DNA from: Candidatus Woesebacteria bacterium | GTDB lineage: Bacteria; Patescibacteriota; Microgenomatia; UBA8517; UBA10165 | DNA: 43,318 nt | Assembly (NCBI GenBank): GCA_002686465.1 | Contig: NZCP01000040.1 | Span: forward strand, 1 to 43,318 | Direction of reading: 5' to 3' | Notes under the pieces: model-generated | Seen by the model: the letters and a program-made list of their open reading frames with translations, nothing else | Database searches by the model: none | What the model was told of the DNA's origin: nothing | Shown here: positions 35,680-43,318 of the stretch, one piece after another | Layout of the letters: every line of letters begins with the position of its first letter | Position numbering within the stretch: position 1 is the first letter of the stretch | Position numbers and translations under genes: made by a program

Positions 35680-37683
35680 ATGAATCTTATTATTGTTGAA
35701 TCGCCGACTAAGGCCAAAACTCTGTCCCGATTTTTAGGTAAGGAATACACGGTTGACTCCACAATGGGTCATATCCAGGATTTGCCCAAAAGTAAGCTTG
35801 GAATTGATGTGGAGAAGAATTTTGCCCCTGATTACATTCTGACTCCAGGCAAGGAGGAGGTTGTTGAGCGTCTCAAGAAGGAAGCAAAGGACGCAAAGAG
35901 AGTATATCTTGCAACTGATCCTGACCGAGAGGGGGAAGCAATTGCGTATCATACATTTGACAGTCTCGCAGGCGGTAACGCAAGCCAACCTTCAAAAGGA
36001 ACTGCTTCCAAGTTCCAGAGGATTGTTTTTCATGAGATTACGGAAGAAGCGGTCAAGGAGGCATTAGGACATCCAAGGGTTATAGACAATAAGCTTGTTG
36101 ACGCTCAAGTCGCCCGCAGAGTTCTAGATAGGCTTGTTGGGTACAAACTCTCGCCTCTTATTTGGAAAAAGGTTAGGCGTGGGTTATCGGCTGGGCGTGT
36201 TCAGAGTGTTGCGGTTCGACTTGTTGTGGAAAGGGATCGGGATATCGCAAAGTTTAAGGCAGACGAGTATTGGGAGATCTTTGCAGATGTCAAAGCTAAG
36301 AAAACTAAGGGTTTTACTGTCGAATTGGTCAAAATAGCGGGTAAAAAGGCAGAAGTTAAGGATGGGAAGACAGCAAAAAAGGTAGTTTCAGACCTGAATA
36401 AGGCTAAATACATAGTTTTATCAGTCGATAAAAAAGAAGTAAAAAGAAATCCATACCCTCCTTTTACTACCTCAACCATGACTCAGTCTGCGAGTAGTCT
36501 TTATAGTTGGTCGGCAAAGAGAACGATGTCTGTTGCTCAAAAGCTTTATGAGAAAGGATTAATAACTTATCACAGAACAGATTCTGTGCATCTTGCTACA
36601 CAAGCGGTTGATATGGCACGACACTTTATTCAAACAAAGTATTCTGAAAAATTCCTCCCAGAAGCACCAAGAGTATATAAAGTAAAGAGCAAATCAGCAC
36701 AGGAAGCGCATGAGGCAATTCGACCAACTAAAGCGGACCGGATTCCTGGTGAATTTAAAACAGTTGGCAAATTTAAAGAGGATGCATCCAAACTCTATGC
36801 TCTTATTTGGAAACGTTTCGTAGCTTGCCAGATGGCTACGTCTATATATGACCAGACGACTATCAATGTCGAAGCCTCCAAATACCTGCTTCGTGCGTCG
36901 GGCAGAATTATGAAGTTTGAGGGATGGCAAGCTGTGAACAGGGAGATAAAAAGTGCGAAAACTCAAGCTGTAGACGGGGAGCAAAAGCTACCTGAAGTTA
37001 AAGAAAAAGATTCGCTTCAATTAATTAAAGTAGATCCGCAGCAGAAGTTTACTGAGCCGCCACCGAAGTATAACGAGGCATCATTGATTAAGACTCTAGA
37101 GCAGCTTGAGATTGGAAGACCTTCAACTTATGCTCCTATTATTTCAACAATCCAAGCCAGACAGTATGTTGAGAAAACAGAAGGAAAACTTAATTCGACT
37201 ACTATTGGAGTTGCCGTATCTGACTTTTTAGTAAAGCATTTTCCAGACGTTTTTGATTACCAGTTCACAGCCTTAATGGAGGGTGACTTGGACAAAATTG
37301 CCGCAGGTAGCAAAAAATGGGCGCCGATAATTGGTCAATTTTGGAAACCATTCTCGTCAAAGCTAAAAGGTGTAGAAGAAAAGGCTAAAAGGGTAAAAAT
37401 AGAAGTCGAAAAAACTGGTGATAAATGCCCAGATTGCAAAAAGGGTGACCAGGTTATACGTGTGGGACGATTTGGCAAATTTCTATCCTGCTCACGTTTT
37501 CCAGATTGTAGTTGGAAAGCCAACTATGTTGAGACTATAGAGATGAAGTGCCTGGGATGTAAAAAAGGAGAAGTGGTTGTGAAAAAGACAAAAACAGGCA
37601 GGCGTTTCTTTGGCTGTTCACGGTATCCTGATTGTGATTGGGCGTCCTGGAAAAACCCCAAACAAGAAGAGAAGAAAGAGTAG
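35680..37683 (+). CDS. topA: DNA topoisomerase I
   Basis: 667 residues. Toprim domain: IIVESPTKAKTLSRFLGKEY and ATDPDREGEAIAYH (metal-binding D-x-D, E). Core: GLSAGRVQSVAVRLVVERDR and GLITYHRTDSVHLA with the active-site Tyr (relatives usually read YMRTDS). Two C-terminal zinc ribbons: CPDCKKGDQVIRVGRFGKFL...CSRFPDC and CLGCKKGE...CSRYPDC. It relaxes negative supercoils. Only two zinc modules are present, against three in E. coli. Confidence 0.96.
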   Translation: MNLIIVESPTKAKTLSRFLGKEYTVDSTMGHIQDLPKSKLGIDVEKNFAPDYILTPGKEEVVERLKKEAKDAKRVYLATDPDREGEAIAYHTFDSLAGGNASQPSKGTASKFQRIVFHEITEEAVKEALGHPRVIDNKLVDAQVARRVLDRLVGYKLSPLIWKKVRRGLSAGRVQSVAVRLVVERDRDIAKFKADEYWEIFADVKAKKTKGFTVELVKIAGKKAEVKDGKTAKKVVSDLNKAKYIVLSVDKKEVKRNPYPPFTTSTMTQSASSLYSWSAKRTMSVAQKLYEKGLITYHRTDSVHLATQAVDMARHFIQTKYSEKFLPEAPRVYKVKSKSAQEAHEAIRPTKADRIPGEFKTVGKFKEDASKLYALIWKRFVACQMATSIYDQTTINVEASKYLLRASGRIMKFEGWQAVNREIKSAKTQAVDGEQKLPEVKEKDSLQLIKVDPQQKFTEPPPKYNEASLIKTLEQLEIGRPSTYAPIISTIQARQYVEKTEGKLNSTTIGVAVSDFLVKHFPDVFDYQFTALMEGDLDKIAAGSKKWAPIIGQFWKPFSSKLKGVEEKAKRVKIEVEKTGDKCPDCKKGDQVIRVGRFGKFLSCSRFPDCSWKANYVETIEMKCLGCKKGEVVVKKTKTGRRFFGCSRYPDCDWASWKNPKQEEKKE

Positions 37684-37866
37684 ATTTTCCCCATTGACCC
37701 CATACAATCTTACTTCTCGCCTTTTCAATTCTGTTCGAATACGGCTCGAAGAGCGATTTGACGGGGTCGGTGACCCTAAAGCGGGGCTTGACACGTCTTC
37801 TGTAACTTTGTTACAAAGTAACTTACTTCTGCCCGAGGGTTTCTTGCCCCTTTGTTAAATTGAGTC
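37684..37866. other. Spacer between topA and dcd
   Basis: 183 bp. No gene supported; an open frame here on the plus strand is a shadow of the topA end. It contains a near-palindrome GTAACTTTGTTACAAAGTAAC (37802-37822 approximately) and the dcd -10 box (TTAAAT, 37855-37860). Confidence 0.5.
37855..37860 (+). promoter_or_regulatory. -10 box of dcd
   Basis: TTAAAT, 6 nt before the ATG at 37867. No clear -35 box. Confidence 0.45.
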
Positions 37867-38736
37867 ATGAACACAGCTGAGAGTAGACCATCTAGATCAC
37901 CAGATTCTGATCCGTATCCACCTTCTGAAGTTATGAAGGAGCTGTTGTACACCCATTATGCAAGAGATGGGATTCTTGCTTATCTGGCTAAATTTGACCA
38001 GGATGTTGATTGGATTCTCACTTTCCCAGACGAGAAGCGAGGAAGCTTGGTAGATATAGGAATCCTTCGTCATCTTGTTGCAGGCAATATAGATATAAAG
38101 CCTTTTCGCCCAGACCAGTTGACAAATAATGGGTATGATGTTCGCCTGGGCGAGCATCACCTCTTTCATGATGGAGATTATGGAGACAAGTCACTCAGGT
38201 TTATGAGGTCACCGATTTATAATCCAAATGAACCCAGGAGCGTTCGTACAGCATGGGGTGAACCAAAGAGAGCAGCTAGTCTGAAAAGTCATGCAGAGCG
38301 TATAGACGGCGCGTTCGGGATAGATAAATTGGACCTCAAGGGTATTGAGCAAGAGGATCTTATCATACTTCTTGAGCCAGGAATAACAATGTTAGGTCAT
38401 ACTGAAGAGTTTATTGGAGGAAGAAGGGTAGTAACAACTCGGATTTCTGGAAATTCTACCACAGGGCGCCACATGCTTGAGATTTGCAGCGATGCTAATT
38501 TAGGAGCTGTTGGATTTCGTAGCCGCTGGACTCTAGAGATTACAAATAAGTCGCTTTTGAGCATGACCCCTCTAGTGGTAGGTCAGGTAGTTGCAACCAT
38601 TACATTTGAAGAGGTTGAAATGCCGGCTCAGTCATATGATGGTAGATATCAAGAAGGAAGGACGATTGAGGAAATCGAAGAGGCTTGGGTGCCAGAGATG
38701 ATGATTCCCAAACCACCCAGGATTATACGGGGGTGA
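37867..38736 (+). CDS. dcd: dCTP deaminase-family protein
   Basis: 289 residues, about 100 longer than standard Dcd, mainly from an N-terminal extension. The trimeric dUTPase/Dcd fold is visible: VAGNIDIKPFRPDQLTNNGY, LEPGITMLGHTEEFIGGRR, TTRISGNSTTGRHMLEICSD and GFRSRWTLEITN (the Glu that in Dcd activates water). It converts dCTP to dUTP, feeding the dUTPase encoded next. The family is clear; a bifunctional or variant member cannot be excluded. First gene of a probable dcd-dut-tmk operon, with a -10 box 6 nt before the ATG. Confidence 0.83.
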   Translation: MNTAESRPSRSPDSDPYPPSEVMKELLYTHYARDGILAYLAKFDQDVDWILTFPDEKRGSLVDIGILRHLVAGNIDIKPFRPDQLTNNGYDVRLGEHHLFHDGDYGDKSLRFMRSPIYNPNEPRSVRTAWGEPKRAASLKSHAERIDGAFGIDKLDLKGIEQEDLIILLEPGITMLGHTEEFIGGRRVVTTRISGNSTTGRHMLEICSDANLGAVGFRSRWTLEITNKSLLSMTPLVVGQVVATITFEEVEMPAQSYDGRYQEGRTIEEIEEAWVPEMMIPKPPRIIRG

Positions 38737-38741
38737 GAAAT

Positions 38742-39182
38742 ATGAACAAAGAAGCACAACCCATACTTAAATTCCAATTGTCCGCAGGGGTTAGCCTTCC
38801 TGAATATGCTAACCAAGGTGACGCAGGGTTTGATCTTCGTTCTCAGGAGAGAGTGAGTCTTGCTCCAGGTGAACAGCACATCTTCAAGCTAGGTCTCAGG
38901 TCAGAGATACCTCCGGATTGGGCTGTCTTGCTCCGCGACCGTAGCAGTCTTGCTGCGAAACACGGACTCCACGTTCACGCTGGGGTAATAGATAGCGGTT
39001 TTCGAGGGGAATGGGGTGTTGTTTTATTCAATCATGGGAAGGAGTCGGTTACTATTGATGAGGGAGAAAGGATTGCTCAGGGAATCTTGCAGCCTGCACC
39101 TCAGGCCAAAATTGTAGAAGTTCAAGAGTTGTCAAACACTGAACGTGGCAGCGGAGGTTTTGGAAGCACAGGAAGAAAGTAA
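38742..39182 (+). CDS. dut: dUTP diphosphatase (dUTPase)
   Basis: 146 residues from ATG at 38742. The five dUTPase motifs are in order: DAGFDLRS, RSSLAAKHGL, AGVIDSGFRGEWG, GERIAQGIL and RGSGGFGSTGRK. It hydrolyses dUTP to dUMP, the precursor for thymidylate synthesis. The start is chosen because an SD-like GGGGGTGAG precedes it and because it lies 5 bp after the dcd stop; the longer frame to 38685 would overlap dcd. Followed 3 bp later by tmk. Confidence 0.94.
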   Translation: MNKEAQPILKFQLSAGVSLPEYANQGDAGFDLRSQERVSLAPGEQHIFKLGLRSEIPPDWAVLLRDRSSLAAKHGLHVHAGVIDSGFRGEWGVVLFNHGKESVTIDEGERIAQGILQPAPQAKIVEVQELSNTERGSGGFGSTGRK

Positions 39183-39185
39183 TTT

Positions 39186-39797
39186 ATGACTGAGAGGGGT
39201 AAATTTATTGTTCTTTATGGGGCAAACAATCTTGGCAAATCAACCCAGGTTGAGCTGCTTGTTAAACCCTTAAGAGGTTTGCTGCCTTCTGTTGAAAGTC
39301 TCAAATATCCTGTATACCGTCTTGGGCCCACAGGTCCTATTTTAAATGCGGCACTTCGGGAGGGTTTGGTGATCTCAGATCTAGAGTTGCAGCGCCAGTT
39401 TGCGAAAAATAGACGTGATTATGAACCTAGATTAAAAGTGATGTTGGAGAATGGAACCTGGGTAATAGGAGAAGACTATACAGGGACTGGTATTGCTTGG
39501 GGGATGACACATGGGATTTCTCGAGACGTTATGGAGAAGATGAACAAGGAATTGTTAAGGGAGGATTTAGCCATTCTTCTTGACGGTGAGCGGTTTACCC
39601 GTGGTATTGAGCGAGGACACAGACACGAGGAGTCATATGTAGATTGGGCTTTAAGTAGAAAGATACATCTAGAGTTATCTGAAAGATATGGCTGGAAAGT
39701 GGTTGATGCGCTTGGTTCACCGGAGCAGGTACATAGAAGAGTGGTGGATATTATAAAACAAGAACTCAGTGTTGCCCAGCGGAAGGAGGAGAAATGA
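39186..39797 (+). CDS. tmk: Thymidylate kinase-like protein
   Basis: 203 residues. P-loop YGANNLGKSTQVELLV (G-x-N-N-x-G-K-S-T instead of the usual FEGxDGAGKST), a middle motif GEDYTGTGIAWG in place of the DRYxxSxxAY motif, and a C-terminal part LSRKIHLELSERYGWKVVDA typical of nucleoside monophosphate kinases. It should phosphorylate dTMP. The changed P-loop and D-R-Y motif mark it as a divergent member. Between dut and the small gene at 39794 (4-bp ATGA overlap). Confidence 0.8.
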   Translation: MTERGKFIVLYGANNLGKSTQVELLVKPLRGLLPSVESLKYPVYRLGPTGPILNAALREGLVISDLELQRQFAKNRRDYEPRLKVMLENGTWVIGEDYTGTGIAWGMTHGISRDVMEKMNKELLREDLAILLDGERFTRGIERGHRHEESYVDWALSRKIHLELSERYGWKVVDALGSPEQVHRRVVDIIKQELSVAQRKEEK

Positions 39798-40000
39798 GTA
39801 CAGAAAATAATTGGGTGGAGGACCAAAAACACTATGCAGACAAAGGTGGTCACCGAAGAAGAGGTTTTAATTTGACTGAAACCAGAAAAGCATTTCCTGG
39901 TTCTGGCTGGCAGCACGAAAAGCGTACTAAGTTGCCTGCCAAAGAGCAGTTGGTGCTATTAAAATTAAGAATGCTGAGGGATTCAAACGACGGAAGATAG
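39794..40000 (+). CDS. Small basic protein of unknown function
   Basis: 68 residues, starting by ATGA overlap with tmk. Basic and polar (KGGHRRRGFNLTETRKAFPG; KLPAKEQLVLLKLRMLRD) with no membrane helix. No family recognised. Tight coupling to tmk and codon usage like its neighbours support a real gene; a role in nucleotide metabolism is possible but unproven. Confidence 0.5.
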   Translation: MSTENNWVEDQKHYADKGGHRRRGFNLTETRKAFPGSGWQHEKRTKLPAKEQLVLLKLRMLRDSNDGR

Positions 40001-40010
40001 TAAAATGGGG

Positions 40011-40016
40011 TATAAT
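40011..40016 (+). promoter_or_regulatory. -10 box upstream of glyA
   Basis: Perfect TATAAT, 28 nt before the ATG at 40045. This is one of the few genes here with a real leader (about 22 nt, containing AAGGCAG). Confidence 0.55.
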
Positions 40017-40044
40017 AGGATCGAAACCTGCAAGGCAGAAAATA

Positions 40045-41346
40045 ATGGACAAAAGAATTACTCAGTTATTAGCCCAAGAGGAAAAACGTCAAAGGGAGAC
40101 AATTAACCTCATTCCAAGTGAGAATTATGCTTCAAAACAGGTTCGAAACCTCGTCGGGAGCATTTTTGCAAACAAGTACTCCGAGGGCTATCCGGGCCGG
40201 CGATATTACCAAGGGAACACAATAGTTGATCAAGTGGAAAACTTGGCCGTAGAGCGGGCAAAGAAGCTTTTTGGGGTTCCTCATGCGAATGTACAACCAT
40301 ACTCTGGTTCCCCTGCTAATTCTGCAGTGCTCTTTGTCTTGTGTGATACAGAAAGTACCATTATGGGTATGGAGTTAGCTTCCGGGGGACACCTCACGCA
40401 TGGCCATCCAGGTATAACTTTCTCAGGAAAATACTTTAATTCGGTTCAATTTGGTACAGACAAGTCGGGTTTGATAGATTATGATGCAGTTGGTCGATTG
40501 GCGAAGAAGGTAAAACCCAAGGTAATGATTATCGGCACAACAGCATATCCGCTAATTTTGGACTGGCAGAAGTTTGCTCAAATTGCCAATTCTGTAGGTG
40601 CATACTTGGTTGCTGACATTGCACACGTTGCAGGGCTTGTGGTTAGCGGAGTTTATCCAAATCCGGTACCTTACGCACACATAATAACTACGACAACACA
40701 CAAAAGCTTGCGAGGGCCAAGAGGTGCGATTGTTATGGTAACAGACAAAGGGATCGCGAAAGATCCAGATTTACCTACCAAAATCGACAGAGCGGTGTTC
40801 CCAGGTTTACAAGGAGGACCGCACGATAACACCACAGCTGGTATTGCTCAGGCACTTTATGAGGCTAGCCAAGCAAGCTTTCGAAAGTACGCGAAAAAAA
40901 TAGTTGAGAATGCAAAGGTTCTGGCAAAAACGCTTCAGAATGGCTCTGTTGAGCTTGTTGGAGGTGGAACCGACTCACATCTTATCTTGGTAGACTTGAG
41001 CCCGCAGGGACTATCTGGGAATGTTGTTTCTGAGGCTATGGAGGCTGCTGGCATTGTTTCCAATCGCAATAGCGTACCCGGAGACACGTCGCCCTTTTAT
41101 CCATCCGGGATCCGTTTGGGCACGCCTGCTGTAACTACTCGAGGCATGGGGGTTGCCGAGATGAAACAGATAGGAGAGTGGATTTTGAGCGTGATTAGGC
41201 ACGTAGGGGGTGAAAAATTATCCAATGATCCCAAAGAGCGCACAAAGTTCTTAAAAGATTATAGAGAGCGTATTACCAAAGATAAATTTCTGAAGAAGAT
41301 TTCTCAAGACGTTAAAAATCTTTGTAAAAAATTCCCATTATTATGA
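40045..41346 (+). CDS. glyA: Serine hydroxymethyltransferase
   Basis: 433 residues, normal length. Motifs: NLIPSENYASKQVRNLVGSI, GYPGRRYYQG, the PLP lysine in TTTTHKSLRGPRGAIV, and VFPGLQGGPHDNTTAGIAQA. It interconverts serine and glycine and loads THF to 5,10-methylene-THF. Overlaps folD by 4 bp (ATGA), so the two are coupled and together feed the one-carbon pool used for thymidylate and formyl-Met. Confidence 0.97.
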   Translation: MDKRITQLLAQEEKRQRETINLIPSENYASKQVRNLVGSIFANKYSEGYPGRRYYQGNTIVDQVENLAVERAKKLFGVPHANVQPYSGSPANSAVLFVLCDTESTIMGMELASGGHLTHGHPGITFSGKYFNSVQFGTDKSGLIDYDAVGRLAKKVKPKVMIIGTTAYPLILDWQKFAQIANSVGAYLVADIAHVAGLVVSGVYPNPVPYAHIITTTTHKSLRGPRGAIVMVTDKGIAKDPDLPTKIDRAVFPGLQGGPHDNTTAGIAQALYEASQASFRKYAKKIVENAKVLAKTLQNGSVELVGGGTDSHLILVDLSPQGLSGNVVSEAMEAAGIVSNRNSVPGDTSPFYPSGIRLGTPAVTTRGMGVAEMKQIGEWILSVIRHVGGEKLSNDPKERTKFLKDYRERITKDKFLKKISQDVKNLCKKFPLL

Positions 41347-42173
41347 CGGCATATGTTTTTGACGGAAAAAAGTTTGCAAAAGATAAAGAAAAACTTTTAT
41401 CGAATAAAGTAAGACAATTAAAGTCTTCGGGTATTACTCCAACAGTTGCAGCAATTCTAGTGGGGAATGACACATCTTCCAAGATTTATATTGGTCTTAA
41501 GAAAAAGGCAGCAGAAAGAGTCGGCGTTGAACTTCATTTAATTAAATTTACGCGTACTACTCAGGGGAAGCTGGTGCATTTAATTAAAGAGTTGAACCAA
41601 GATAGGCAAATCCATGGCATGATGGTGCAATTACCTTTGCCTGGACAGCTAAATAATCGAGCTACCAGGGAAAAGATATTGAATACAATTGCTTCTGAGA
41701 AGGATGTAGATGGGCTTAGGAGTAAAGCTAGCTTTTTACCAGCCACTGTCAAGGCTATACTTTATTCTATTAAAGAGGCACAAAAGGTCAAATCTCTACC
41801 TAAGGATATGGGGGGTGTTGCTGCTTGCGTTGTAGGTGCTTCTGGTATGGTTGGGAAACCTTTAGCGGGGGGTTTGAGGAAGATGGGAGTGGAGGTTGTG
41901 AAAACTGATGTGAAAACTAAGAATTTAAAGGAGGAAACCTTGAAGGCTGATCTTTTAATAAGCGCTACCGGTGTACCTAACCTTATTGAGAGTGATGTGG
42001 TAAGGTCAGGAGCTGTAGTAATTGATGTAGGCGCGCCCAAGGGTGATGTTGATTTCCCTGAAGTGAGCAAGGTGGCATCGTTTATTACACCTGTGCCTGG
42101 AGGGATAGGACCAGTAACCGTTATTTCTCTTATGGAAAACGTAATTGAGGCTGCGGAAAAGTTTGATACTTGA
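41343..42173 (+). CDS. folD: Methylenetetrahydrofolate dehydrogenase/cyclohydrolase FolD
   Basis: 276 residues. VAAILVGNDTSSKIYIGLKK with the catalytic Lys, MMVQLPLPGQLNNRATREKI, ASEKDVDGLR, a dinucleotide-binding ACVVGASGMVGKPLAGGL and FITPVPGGIGPVTVISLMEN. It converts 5,10-methylene-THF to 10-formyl-THF, the donor for Fmt and PurN. Usual conserved residues are all present. Start fixed by ATGA overlap with glyA. Confidence 0.96.
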   Translation: MTAYVFDGKKFAKDKEKLLSNKVRQLKSSGITPTVAAILVGNDTSSKIYIGLKKKAAERVGVELHLIKFTRTTQGKLVHLIKELNQDRQIHGMMVQLPLPGQLNNRATREKILNTIASEKDVDGLRSKASFLPATVKAILYSIKEAQKVKSLPKDMGGVAACVVGASGMVGKPLAGGLRKMGVEVVKTDVKTKNLKEETLKADLLISATGVPNLIESDVVRSGAVVIDVGAPKGDVDFPEVSKVASFITPVPGGIGPVTVISLMENVIEAAEKFDT

Positions 42174-42215
42174 CACAGAGCATAGTAGTTATTAAAGTGT
42201 TCGAAATACTCCTCT

Positions 42216-42515
42216 ATGAGCGTAGTTGAAAAGAAATCAAAAGACAGGAGTGGCCCCGAACCTCTTCAGCCGTTTGAGCGATCCTCTGATCCAAAAATAA
42301 TAAGCCGGGACTATGTGCATAGCGAAGGGTTTTTGTGTACGGTAGAGCTTCCGCACAACAATGATGGTGTTGATCCTAGCTCAGGTTGTACAGGAAGTGT
42401 TACTTTAATATTGCATCAGGGATCCAGGGGTAGTGCAACAGGGCGGTGCGATAAATGCAATAAAGAAGTTGGTACGAACACGGGCAAGATACAGTCAGGG
42501 TTGGGGATTTTGTAG
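42216..42515 (+). CDS. Small protein of unknown function with a CxxC pair
   Basis: 99 residues. It contains RCDKCNKEVGTNTGK, a CxxC knuckle, with two further Cys (GFLCTVEL; SGCTGSV) that could complete a zinc site. A beta-strand segment (GSVTLILHQGSRGSATGRC) precedes it. No family recognised. It lies between folD and the purN-like gene on the same strand with gaps of 42 and 9 bp. A weak AATACT lies 5 nt before the ATG. Confidence 0.55.
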   Translation: MSVVEKKSKDRSGPEPLQPFERSSDPKIISRDYVHSEGFLCTVELPHNNDGVDPSSGCTGSVTLILHQGSRGSATGRCDKCNKEVGTNTGKIQSGLGIL

Positions 42516-42524
42516 AGAACCTTA

Positions 42525-43259
42525 ATGGTCAATTCTCCAGAGTTCAGGGAAAAAGAGCAATCCGAAAAAGTGCCTTTGGTGGTGATAATCGGAGGTGGAT
42601 CCAGGCTTCCTCCAATCATTGAACATGCCCAACAACCCGACTCACTCGTACAGATTTCCGCTGTTTTCTCTCATAAAAAAGAGTCTCCTGGGATTAGGCT
42701 TGCCAATAAGTGTCAAATTCCTGCATTTTTTGCAAATCTACCTAGATGGAAAAGGCTTCCAAGGAGAGGTCAGGAGGTATACGATCGAGAAACATACAAC
42801 AGCTGTCTTGGTGAGTTTATTTCTGAGAGATATTTTGAAAAAAATGGGGTAAAAGGTCTTGTGGTAATGGTTGGATGGGATTTAATCATGTCAGAGAAAT
42901 TTTTGAAGCACTTTCAGGCAGAAGATGGACATTTCAGGGCTATAAATCTACATCCTGCTCTGCTACCAGATGATCTAGAAAATAAAGAAGTAACTCTTTC
43001 AAACGGAGAAAAAATTCCTGTGCTTCGAGGTATGCATTCTAATCAAGCGTTTAAAGAGACACTTAAGAGAAGTTTGAAGTGGTCGGGGGCAACAGTGCAC
43101 TTTGTGACGCCCGAGGTGGATGCCGGACCGGTAGTTTTGCGCGGAGAAGTGCCGGTTCTTGCAGGAGATACAGTAGAAAGCCTAGCCGCCAGGGTGCATG
43201 AAAAAGAGGATGTGATTTTACCGAAAGCAATAGATATGATATTACGAGGACTAATATAA
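42525..43259 (+). CDS. Phosphoribosylglycinamide formyltransferase-like protein (PurN family)
   Basis: 244 residues. VPLVVIIGGGSRLPPIIEHA is the N-terminal PurN-type loop, AINLHPALLP carries the catalytic Asn and His, and SGATVHFVTPEVDAGPVV the catalytic Asp region. PurN-type enzymes pass a formyl group from 10-formyl-THF to an amine. The chain is longer than E. coli PurN (212), with an insertion of about 25 residues between the Asn-His and Asp motifs. Most CPR bacteria lack de novo purine synthesis, so the acceptor may not be glycinamide ribotide; it could be another amino sugar or nucleotide. Confidence 0.8.
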   Translation: MVNSPEFREKEQSEKVPLVVIIGGGSRLPPIIEHAQQPDSLVQISAVFSHKKESPGIRLANKCQIPAFFANLPRWKRLPRRGQEVYDRETYNSCLGEFISERYFEKNGVKGLVVMVGWDLIMSEKFLKHFQAEDGHFRAINLHPALLPDDLENKEVTLSNGEKIPVLRGMHSNQAFKETLKRSLKWSGATVHFVTPEVDAGPVVLRGEVPVLAGDTVESLAARVHEKEDVILPKAIDMILRGLI

Positions 43260-43281
43260 GTGGATACTGTCTAACAATATA

Positions 43282-43310
43282 TTGCAACTTTGGGTAGAAC
43301 TTGGTAAAAT
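43282..43310 (+). promoter_or_regulatory. Promoter at the right edge
   Basis: TTGCAA at 43282-43287, 17-bp spacer, TAAAAT at 43305-43310 with an upstream TTGG (extended -10). By the pattern in this window, a start codon should begin at or just after 43317. Confidence 0.6.
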
Positions 43311-43318
43311 ATTCACTA

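Noticed and set aside
1-43318. UGA read as an amino acid (Gracilibacteria/Absconditabacteria code)
   Set aside because: UGA ends several genes whose families stop at that point (7TM protein, RimK, glyA), and no conserved position is interrupted by UGA.

Overview
The window looks like a stretch of chromosome from a Candidate Phyla Radiation (Patescibacteria) bacterium, most likely a Microgenomates-type lineage. This is an inference from several signs: dense short genes, tiny intergenic gaps, many surface proteins of unknown function, a streamlined core gene set, and start codons placed directly behind -10 promoter boxes. UGA is used as an ordinary stop (for example in the ATGA overlaps at 8945 and 11184), so the recoded Gracilibacteria/Absconditabacteria are unlikely. 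No rRNA gene, CRISPR array, intact insertion sequence or phage module is visible.

Layout. 1-7.2 kb: the left-edge end of an O-antigen-ligase-like membrane protein, small membrane-anchored proteins, two large exported cell-surface proteins, a Tat-like exported protein and a split HAD hydrolase. 7.2-8.0 kb: a four-helix-bundle protein flanked by heptanucleotide arrays, and a small HTH regulator with a palindrome beside it. 8.08-11.8 kb: a four-gene operon of a 7TM protein, an ATP-grasp ligase fused to a retropepsin-like protease, a RimK-type ATP-grasp ligase and a methyltransferase. This is the best candidate for an incompletely described system. 11.8-15.5 kb (minus): rplL, rplJ (with an L10-leader attenuator), rplA, rplK, nusG and secE. 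15.6-17.7 kb: galU and rpsU, then tRNA-Trp, rpmG and three tRNAs (Thr-GGU, Tyr-GUA, Thr-UGU), with two repeats carrying the tRNA-Trp 3' end. 17.8-20.3 kb: small unknown genes, each with its own promoter, and a beta-propeller glycosidase-like protein. 20.3-25.9 kb: SGNH hydrolase, a 154-nt structured RNA gene resembling 6S RNA, site-2 protease, rpmB, fmt, two related exported proteins (one with HEXXH, one with the motif lost) and def. 25.9-33.5 kb: O-antigen ligase/TPR protein, then mreB, mreC, mreD and mrdA, with two unrelated genes inserted between mreB and mreC. 33.5-37.7 kb: Cys-rich exported protein, dprA, GxxExxY protein, topA. 37.9-43.3 kb: dcd, dut, tmk, a small gene, glyA, folD, a small gene and purN-like.

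How the genes work together. Dcd, Dut and Tmk make and phosphorylate thymidylate precursors. GlyA and FolD supply the one-carbon folates used for thymidylate and for the formyl group that Fmt puts on initiator tRNA, and Def removes it again. MreB/C/D and PBP2 form the rod-shape wall machine. GalU and the two O-antigen-ligase-like proteins point to surface polysaccharide. The tRNA-Thr/Tyr/Thr, rpmG, tRNA-Trp, secE, nusG, rplKAJL order is an ancestral bacterial arrangement, here split by galU and rpsU and without rpoB behind rplL.

Genome-scale oddities seen directly: about 18 genes whose start lies 5-9 nt after a -10 box (probably leaderless mRNAs), while several ribosomal protein genes keep Shine-Dalgarno sequences; and families of degenerate short tandem words (periods 7, 9, 10 and 12) in spacers and, in frame, inside genes.
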